Part shown: positions 56,963 through 64,000 of the stretch, in pieces
How positions within the stretch are numbered: position 1 is the stretch's first letter
Layout: each line of letters starts with the position of its first letter
Assembly (NCBI GenBank): GCA_020466095.1
Contig: CM035806.1
Location: forward strand, 126,908,393-126,972,392
Length of the DNA stretch: 64,000 nucleotides
DNA from: Chlorops oryzae
Lineage: Eukaryota > Arthropoda > Insecta > Diptera > Chloropidae
Direction: 5' to 3'
Notes under the pieces: generated by a model
Database searches by the model: none
Told to the model about the DNA's origin: nothing
What the model saw: the letters and a program-made list of their open reading frames with translations, nothing else
Program-made: the position numbers and the translations under genes

Positions 56963-58318
56963 ATTGAAGTGAATGACTTTTTTTCGTTTATATGTTTAGC
57001 TTGATTCTTTATTTACCTCGAATGTCTTGCGATTTGGAAACAAATTAACAAAACTACTTTCGAGAATTAAAGTTTCGTATCCACTTAACACAAATATTTT
57101 AAAGAATTCGAATTGAATTCGAATCGCGGAAGGCAATTTTCGCGAGCTCGCGCTTTTATCGTATTTTGCGTTCGATTCGAGAGAAATAGCGATAAGAATT
57201 CGAACCGTTTGCAACGAGCTCGCTTTTTTTATCGTGGATTTTATAAAATGCGAGCTCGCTTTTTTATCGTGGAATTGATAAGAGTCTTACCGACTACGGC
57301 ACCCTGAAAGGGATTTTGAAGTTTTGTTGATATTTTGAAAAGTCCTCGAGGGCTCCCTGAAAAATGGCCCCAATGCAAAATGGCCCCAAACTAAAAATGA
57401 AAAAAGGCCCAAAATTTGGGGTCATTTTGCATTATGAAAAATTACCCCAAATCAAAAATGAAATTTGGCCCCAAAATAAAATGAAAAAGGCCCCAAAAAC
57501 AAAAAGAGGTGTTTTTAATCGATATGAAAAAATGGCCCCAAACTAGAAAATAAAACGGCCGTTATAAAATTAAAAAAATTAAATAAATAAAAGACCCCAA
57601 TTTTGATAATGCATTATTGCCCCACTTTGAAAAATTAAAAAAGGCCCCAATTTGGGGTCATTTTGCGTAATAAAAAATTACCCCAAATCCAAAAATTTAA
57701 AAAGGCCCCAAAATTTGGGGTCATTTGAGTTATAAAAAATTACCCCAAATCCAAAAATTTTAAAAGGCCCCAAAATTTGGGTCATTTTGCGTTATAAAAA
57801 ATTACCCCAAATCCAAAAATTTAAAAAGGCCCCAAAATTTTGTATTGAATTTTAGGTCGATTTTTTTGGGTCATTTTGCATTTTTCAAAATTTATGTTAC
57901 ATTTGGGGCCATGTTTCATTTTTTGATTTGGGGTAATGCAAAATGACCCCAAATGTTGGGGGTCTTTTTTTCATTTTTAATTTTTTAATTCTATAACGGC
58001 CGTTTTATTTTCTAGTTTGGGGCCATTTTTCATATCGATTAAAAACACCTCTTTTTGTTTTTGGGGCTTTTTCATTTTATTTTGGGGCCAAATTTCATTT
58101 TTGATTTGAGGTAATTTTTCATAATGCACAATGACCCCAAATTTGGGGCCTTTTTTCATTTTCTGTTTGGGGCCATTTTGCATTGGGGCCATTTTTCAGG
58201 GAGCCCTCGAGGACTTTTCAAAATATAATATCAACAAAACTTCAAAATCCCTTTCAGGGTGCCGTAGTCGGTAAGACTCTTATGAATTCCACGATAAAAA
58301 AGCGAGCTCGCATTTTAT

Positions 58319-58838
58319 AAAATCCGCGATAAAAAAGCGAGCTCGAGGCGAGCTCGTTGCAAACGATTCGAATTCTTATCGCGTTTTGTCTTCGAATCGA
58401 ATTCGAATCGAACGCAAAATACGATAAAAGCGCGAGCTCGCGTATTCTAAAATCCGCGATAAAAAAGCGAGCTCGAGGCGAGCTCGTTGCAAACGATTCG
58501 AATTCTTATCGCGTTTTGTCTTCGAATCGAATTCGAATCGAACGCAAAATACGATAAAAGCGCGAGCTCGCGTATTCTAAAATCCGCGATAAAAAAGCGA
58601 GCTCGAGGCGAGCTCGTTGCAAACGATTCGAATTCTTATCGCGTTTGTGTCTTCGAATCGAATTCGAATCGAACGCAAAATACGATAAAAGCGCGAGCTC
58701 GCGTATTCTAAAATCCGCGATAAAAAAGCGAGCTCGAGGCGAGCTCGTTGCAAACGATTCGAATTCTTATCGCGTTTTGTCTTCGAATCGAATTCGAATC
58801 GAACGCAAAATACGATAAAAGCGCGATATCGCGAAAAT
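58319..58838 (+). repeat. 130-bp tandem repeat, four copies
   Basis: Units start at AAAATCCGCGATAAAAAAGC at 58319, 58449, 58579 and 58710 and contain GAGCTCGAGGCGAGCTCG and TCGAATCGAATTCGAATCGA words. Copies are almost identical (third has one extra base), implying recent expansion. The Arg/Ser-rich frames across it are artefacts. Confidence 0.93.
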
Positions 58839-59246
58839 TGCCTTCCGCGAATTCGAATCGAATTCGATTTGAATTCGTTTAATGCGATTCGCGCTCTACG
58901 AATTCGATTCGAATTCGATTCGAACACGTTATCGTTTTTGTGTTTATTGGGATTAAACGTTTTCCAAGCTTGCACAAATTCTTTTCTCCAAAAAAAACAA
59001 ACAAATTTTTCTTTAGCAAGCATTTATTAAATTTTTATAAAACAAACATTTTAAGTAAAATGTATAAAAACGTTATTCTAGTCAAACAGCCTAACCTAAA
59101 TTTTAATTATTTTATAATTTTTAATTTTATAACCTTTTATGCGCACGCGATGCTTGTCACTTGAAATCATATAGCACTATAGGTCTTACTCTTCTTCTTC
59201 CTAATCCCTGCAATGTGTTAGAGCTACGCTGCTTCAATATAGGCAT

Positions 59247-59947
59247 TAGTGATGTAACGAATATTCGCATTCGCATTCGCATTCGCGAATATTCGCATGT
59301 TTTTTCACATTCGCATTCGCATTCGCATTCGCAAAATGTTGCGAATATTTTGCGAATATATAATTAGCAGAAAATTGACCAAAAATGTATTCTTTAATCG
59401 ATTTTTTAAATTTAAAAGCCAATATTTTAGCATTTAAAGAATTTTTTATGTGCTACCGTTACACAGATATTGCACTTAAAAAAACCATTTTAGTATGAAA
59501 CGTATATAAGAAAGTCCATGTTGTCAAATTCTTCCCTGAATTAAACGTATTTGGAATGCCTTTAAGTTCCTTCACATAAATTTTCATACAAGAACGACCG
59601 TCTGAGGGCTACTAAACGAAAAACGACAATAACATTGCGTATTGCGCAGGGGCGTTATGCTTGCACGAAATCGTCGGATTAGTTTTGTTGTTGTAATGTG
59701 ACTGTTTTTTTTTAACACTTTGAAATTTAAATCAAATCGAAATGTGTATTTTCTTTTACTTATGAAAGAATTATTTTTTTCCAAAGTTGGTGCGCTATAT
59801 AAATAAATGAATTGATTTGATGTGTGCCAAATTTGAGATATAGATTCAAAAACTGAATATTCGCATTCGCATTCGCATTCGCGAATATGAGTAGGCATTC
59901 GCATTCGCATTCGCGAATGCTAAAATTTGACATTCGTTACATCACTA
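59247..59947. mobile_element. hAT-type MITE nested in 59168-60634
   Basis: 701 bp with ends TAGTGATGTAACGAATATTC and, reversed, TAGTGATGTAACGAATGTCA, flanked by perfect ATAGGCAT duplications (59239-59246, 59948-59955). CATTCG hexamer arrays lie just inside both ends. Ends of the form TAGNGATG with 8-bp duplication are typical of Ac-like hAT elements. Confidence 0.92.
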
Positions 59948-60445
59948 ATAGGCATAAGGCATGAGGAAAAGAGAAGCATGCTATGGCAGCGAAATATTTA
60001 GCTCTGCTCTGGTGAAATGCATTGCCACTTTTATTTTTAATTTTGGGAGATTTTCGAGTTCATTATATATAAAATATCTACCAAAATCATAAAATGATAT
60101 GAAAAGCTTGAAAAACTTAAACCTAATCAAGGAAACTCAATATTAAGGAGAAATAGAAATGTTTTTTTTTAGTCCTACCCTGTCCACATAACTTTTTGAT
60201 CACACTTTTTCAGCAAAAATACTAAATTCTATGTACAATCAAATTCGTAGCCGTAGTCAAAAATGTATGCAATTTATTACAAAATGAAAACATTCGAGCA
60301 CATTAAGCAAAAACATATCGTAATACATTTAATAAAGTTTCAATTATGAACTTTTCAAGCAATATAAAAAACCGAGCCGACGCCGTGTTTCTTTTGATAA
60401 TTTTCTTGCAAGTGGCATCATAGTGCCACTTTGTGTCTACCCGTA

Positions 60446-60575
60446 TTGTTGTTGGTAGCTTTCTGGTGAATTTCTCGAAAGAGTTGAATTTTCTATTCCT
60501 GCTTAAGGTTTTTGTTGGTAGCTTTTTGGTGAATTTCTCGAAAGAGTTGAGTTTCCTATCCCTGCCTAATGGGGA
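60446..60575. repeat. About 65-bp tandem repeat, two copies
   Basis: TTGTTGGTAGCTTTCTGGTG, AATTTCTCGAAAGAGTTGA and TTTCTATTCCTGC occur twice in a row inside the 59168-60634 element. Confidence 0.85.
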
Positions 60576-60739
60576 GTTTCTTATTAGCGGCAGAGGCCTT
60601 TCGACGTCGACAGTTAGACCTATAGTACTATATGCTTGAAATTTCCACATAAACTAAACAAGCGCAAGAGCAAAAGACTGCAATACTCGCAGTTTGTCAG
60701 AAATTCTTAAGAATTTGATTCACATAGCGGTGTTTTTTT

Positions 60740-61010
60740 TTATAGCAGCAAGACAAATTTTGCAAAGCTTGTTAATGCTAGCAAAGCAAGCGTTTTATAA
60801 GCTATTGTAAATAGTTTATATTTAATGTTTATAAAAGATTTTATTTTAGAGATATTTGTAAGTGATTTTTAAATGTGTGGATTTTAGAGTTACAAAACGT
60901 TTTTTATAAGGATTTTTGTAAGTTTTTATAAATCACTTATATATTATGCTAACAAAAAGTTTTTTGAAATAATTTGTTGTCTAACATTTACACTTTGGTT
61001 TGTTGGGAGT
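60740..61010. repeat. AAGCTT/ACAAAACGTTTT-rich repeat related to 55692-56470
   Basis: Shares GCAAAGCTTG, AAGCGTTTTATAAGC and a TTTGTTGGGA end with the region at 55692-56470. Noncoding. Confidence 0.5.
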
Positions 61011-61164
61011 GCTTGTCAGCACGACTTCTAGCACAATTTGTCTCATTCTTCACATGTATTTGTGCTTAAGAGGCTCATGCAGTGAAAAACACAGACGCTG
61101 TGTGTGAGAAACAACAACAAAGAAACAACAAAGCCGCAATACTCAGTTTTGTATGAAAGATAGT

Positions 61165-61544
61165 GTCCGACCGAAGGTGGATTTTTAGCCGAAGCCGAAC
61201 AATCGGCAGAGTTGAAAACTTCGGCCGAAGACCGAAGGCCGAAGCCGAATGCAAAACATTTTACAGTAAGGGAACAAAATCAGTCTTTATTCATTTGACA
61301 AGCACAAAAAAAAAAACCGCTCAAATTTTCTCTAAATTCTTTCGCTTTAGTCGCCCACAAAGTGAGAATTTATGGCAACAATTCACTAGTGTAAAAGGTC
61401 TCAATGAAGCAATTGAAAATCTATCGTGACTTTTTCACTTCTATTAAAATGCAAAAATATTCGGCTTTTTCCAGCCGAAGCCGAAGATTAAGAATTGGCC
61501 GATTATGCCGATTACCGAAGCCGAGGCCGAACCTTTGGTCGGAC
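61165..61544. mobile_element. CCGAAGCC-rich MITE, complete copy
   Basis: 380 bp with inverted ends GTCCGACCGAAGGT and GTCCGACCAAAGGT; CCGAAGCCGAA words dominate both ends. A frame of 88 codons crosses it without recognisable motif. Half copy at 40873-40989. Target duplication not identified. Confidence 0.72.
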
Positions 61545-62070
61545 TTTATTGAAAGAGTATTACGCTGGGAAGCACTGACTTAAAACAAGTATTAAAAACC
61601 AAAATCTTCTTACAAGATTAAAAAAAAAGTTAAAATTCAAAAACTTAAAAAAGTGCTTTTCCAAGGCAATAGAAAGTCTGCGTACACAGCCATAAAACTT
61701 TAGTTATAGTGCGTTTCCATATGGTGTTTAACACGCGTTTTCGCGTTTAGTGCACTAAACGAGGTGCTTATCTCGTGTTTTTCCATACAAACGCTAAACG
61801 CGAAAATGAAGTGTTTATCTCATAAACACCACATAAACACTGTCATCGATAGAAAAAAAATTGATTTTTCGTATCGGAATTTCATGCATATCTAACTGTC
61901 AAAAGAAAATCAAAACAAAAAAGCGAAAATGGAAGGTAGGGACGAAATTCTTTGCGTTGAATATTTTTCTAATTATTTGTAAATTATTTTCCACATTACA
62001 ATAACGACTGTCGAAATGGGGAAAAGAGGTAAATATATGGTTGAAATAACTGAAATAACTGAACTAATGC

Positions 62071-62826
62071 ATGAGTTTTCTTTATTTCTTTAGGCAAAAG
62101 AGAAAAAGAACGGAGTGGTCGAAGACTTCAGAAAATGTGCTGTTGGAGTTGTGGGAGGAGAGGATAAATCAACTCCGGGGAAACCGCAAGAACTCCCACG
62201 TTCTTGCCGAAATGGAAGACGAGCTCTGCCAGAGAGGATTTATCGTGTCAAAGGAAGAAATAAAGAGCAAAATGCACAACTTAACTACGAAATATCGGTA
62301 GGTATGAGTTGTGCAATGCTAAAAACAGTATTGTAATGCAATTTAATTACAGTGCTGAAAAGAACATTGTGGGACCATCTGGCGGGTCACCATCAGAGTG
62401 GTGCCACTTCGACAAAATGAAACAGATTCTTAACCCATACAAAGCATTACACTTTGAATCTTTGGTAGAGGAAAGCATTGGTATGTACTTGTATTTGTTT
62501 TGTTTTTTGTATGTTTTATTATTTTTCTTTTTCCTTCTTTTTTTGTATTTATGTACTATATAGAGTCACACGATATGTCCTCAATGTCAGGCCGGGCTGC
62601 CTCATCCACTCCGACACCATTCTCAGAAGACAGTGTCTGCGAACCTGAAATTAAGAAGAAAAAATTAACATATCAGGAAACTGTGCTATTAAAAATTGAT
62701 AAAATGAACGAGCAGATGGACAAGGAAGGTGCAAGTATGATCGAGTTGCAAAAGGAGCTTATAGATGTGGAAAGAGAGCGCAATAAAATTTTGAAAGACT
62801 TTTTTGATTCATACAAACATAAATAA
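62071..62826 (+). CDS. Myb/SANT-like protein of PIF/Harbinger element 2
   Basis: Predicted exons 62071-62297, 62353-62480 and 62564-62826, with GT..AG introns of 55 and 83 bp, giving 205 residues without a break. The DNA-binding part reads RTEWSKTSENVLLELWEERI, then LAEMEDELCQRGF and KSKMHNLTTKYR, the trihelix/MADF-like pattern seen in PIF accessory genes; the C-terminal exon is a charged coiled coil (LKIDKMNEQMDKEG to ERERNKILKDFF). The start is uncertain: TTTAG at 62090-62094 could instead be a splice acceptor for a short upstream exon near ATGGGGAAAAGAG (62016). Its 3' end overlaps the transposase frame by 68 bp on the other strand. Confidence 0.78.
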
Positions 62827-64000
62827 AGTACTTACTTAAAAATGTGGAAATCGCACTTCTTATTTCTTCTGCATTACCATCGTGGTCACTAAAAGTGTCA
62901 ACAGATTGCGGTTGTTGCAATGCAGATGCGACTTCGGCCTCATTTTGGTCATTTGTCCATGTCTGGTTAATGAAGTCATTTCGCTCGTTGAGGAAGTTGT
63001 GAAGAACACAGCAGCATTTGATAATTGCATTGACATTTTTCAAATCGTTGTCAATGCCTTTACCGATTCTTCGGAATCGACCTTTCAATTGGCCAAACGC
63101 ATTCTCTACCACTCTACGAGCTTTTGAGAGATGGTAGTTGAATACTTTTTCCTTTGGAATTGCTGCGACATTAAAGGGATATGGCTTCATAACAAGCTTC
63201 GAGAAACGGAAAGCCGAATCGCCCAACAACAACACAGGAACGTTCACCCCACTTATGAGTTTTACTCTCTCCTTCAATATGGTGCTTTCGTGTAGAGCCT
63301 TCTTTAGCAAGGACTTTTCAAAAATTTGGGAGTCATTACAACGCCCCGGAGCCCCGACATTCACGTACATGAAGCGATATCTGCGGAAAAAGATTGGAAT
63401 GATTATAACATCTTTAAATTGCATTCACAAATATTACTTGAAATCAACTAAAGCAAAAAGAATGGTGGAGTACCAACCCTTATAGTTGTGGTAATCTGTT
63501 CCATCTTCTGCAGCAGGCTTGACTTCAATGTGGCAACCATCTGCACAAAATATTTACTTAAATGTATATTGAACACCGGAAATTATTGTGTCTCTTACCT
63601 ATCGCTCCGAGACATTGAGGAAATCCAAAGCGTTCAAACCCCTTCACACATTCTTCCACTTTTTCCGGCGTTAAAAACTGGCTTGGCATATATTCAGGTG
63701 CTAAGATCTTCCACACCTCTGTGCAGAAATCTTTCAATATTTTGCAAACCATTGTTTTGGACACTCCAAATAGTCTGCCAACCGTTTCATATTCTGCCGA
63801 TGATTTTAACGCATATAGAGCAATTGCCACTCGTTTTTTTAAAGGAATGCAATTCCTATAGAAGCTGTCCCTTTTTGCAATACCCTTCACTTTTGTGCAT
63901 AGTATTTCAAATGATTCCTTGCTCATCCGGAAGCTCTCTTTGAAGAAATTGTTATCATTTTTGGGCACATCCATTTCCCAAAACTTGCCGTGTCTTTGCT
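62759..64000 (-). CDS. PIF/Harbinger DDE transposase, element 2 (5' end beyond window)
   Basis: Three exons on minus: 64000-63599 (open at the edge), 63540-63438 and 63380-62759, with introns of 58 and 57 bp that keep frame. Conserved points: RHGKFWEMDVPKND at the edge, FGVSKTMVCKIL (helix-turn-helix-like), the first catalytic D in GAIDGCHIEV across the first splice, the second in GRCNDSQIFE, and the E in VVENAFGQLKGRF near 63110. No stop or frame change was found, so as far as visible it is intact. The last 30 residues are less certain because a GTAAGT donor-like site near 62837 could start another intron. It would act with the Myb-like partner on the element's ends. Confidence 0.88.

Larger units (their letters stand above)
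56479..58951. mobile_element. 2.5-kb foldback element with GAATTCGAATCG and GGCCCCAAA repeats
   Basis: Ends CCAATAAGCACAA and, reversed, CCAATAAACACAA; outer arms consist of GAATTCGAATCG units and GAGCTCG words; inner arms (about 57225-57590 with 57965-58340) are long reverse complements containing CCTCGAGGGCTCCCTGAAAA and repeated GGCCCCAAA; the centre holds about three 66-bp direct units. Arms are unequal: the right has a 130-bp tandem array, the left has an extra tRNA-like segment. The layout is like Drosophila FB elements but sequence kinship is not shown. No coding sequence, no clear target duplication. Confidence 0.7.
59168..60634. mobile_element. Element with CATATAG ends and 8-bp target duplication
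   Basis: Ends CATATAGCACTATAGGTCTT and, reversed, CATATAGTACTATAGGTCTA; flanked by CTTGAAAT at 59160-59167 and 60635-60642. Without the nested MITE it is about 758 bp and non-coding. The 8-bp duplication with CA..TG ends would suit P-type or hAT-type transposons; the superfamily is undecided. Confidence 0.82.
61707..64000. mobile_element. PIF/Harbinger element 2, right side beyond window
   Basis: Left end inferred at TAGTGCGTTTCCATATGGTG after TTA (61704-61706), the usual 3-bp target type. The first 150 bp contain inverted GTTTAGTGCACTAAAC and AAACGCGAAAA words. Two overlapping convergent genes follow. The right terminus is outside the window, so the left end is unconfirmed. Confidence 0.75.

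Noticed and set aside
56406..57307. Arg/Asn/Ser-rich frames in the foldback arms
   Set aside because: Generated by GAATTCGAATCG repeats; no protein family resembles them.
58319..58838. CRISPR-like or satellite array
   Set aside because: Units are contiguous 130-bp tandem repeats without spacers, within a eukaryotic foldback element.

Overview
The window looks like a piece of heterochromatic or transposon-rich DNA from a higher fly (Diptera, probably Brachycera). The support is indirect: a mariner of the irritans type very close to Himar1, Helentron and HINE (DINE-1/mini-me type) elements with a (GTCY)n tract, a THAP P-element relative, Penelope, LOA-like, PIF/Harbinger, Tc1 and Maverick remnants, introns of 54-84 bp with GT..AG borders, and high A+T. 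I found no convincing single-copy host gene. Almost everything recognisable is mobile DNA, much of it broken and nested.

Layout. 1-1904: minus-strand P-like THAP transposase pseudogene. 3119-4821: hAT pseudogene with a BED finger. 5537-7760: PIF/Harbinger element with a spliced Myb/SANT-like gene (+) and a three-exon transposase (-). From 6902 to 28072 there is a tandem duplication of about 10.4 kb (copy A 6902-17293, copy B 17724-28072, 430-bp filler between). Each unit holds part of the PIF transposase, a MULE-like transposase fragment, a decayed Helentron (Rep, helicase and endonuclease; minus strand), a GAT microsatellite and the 3' end of a Penelope-like element. The Penelope element is near complete only after copy B (27566-29740).

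29.7-41 kb: AT-rich sequence with a hAT MITE with perfect 8-bp target duplication (31304-31755), a 685-bp near-perfect palindrome (34195-34879), a Maverick protease remnant (35040-35321), a LOA-like non-LTR element on the minus strand (36231-39770) split by a 1.26-kb inverted-repeat element (38257-39516), a short RING-finger fragment (39781-40011) and a 100-N gap. 42148-43440: a nearly intact mariner whose two flanks come from different repeats. 43441-45505: a second P-like copy carrying a 1028-bp foldback hAT-type element; the matching empty site is at the left edge of the window. 46-51 kb: a mosaic of repeats including a HINE and an inverted pair of tRNA-headed SINE-like copies. 51776-53396: Tc1 element with 231-bp IR/DR ends, next to a second gap.

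53.5-64 kb: noisy homopolymer-rich sequence, a pogo-type MITE, a 2.5-kb foldback built from GAATTCGAATCG and GGCCCCAAA repeats, an element with an 8-bp target duplication that itself contains a hAT MITE with a perfect target duplication, and, at the right edge, a second PIF/Harbinger element whose two genes look intact as far as they can be read. The genes do not form a pathway; each transposase would act on its own element ends, and the two-gene PIF elements pair a DNA-binding Myb-like protein with a DDE nuclease.
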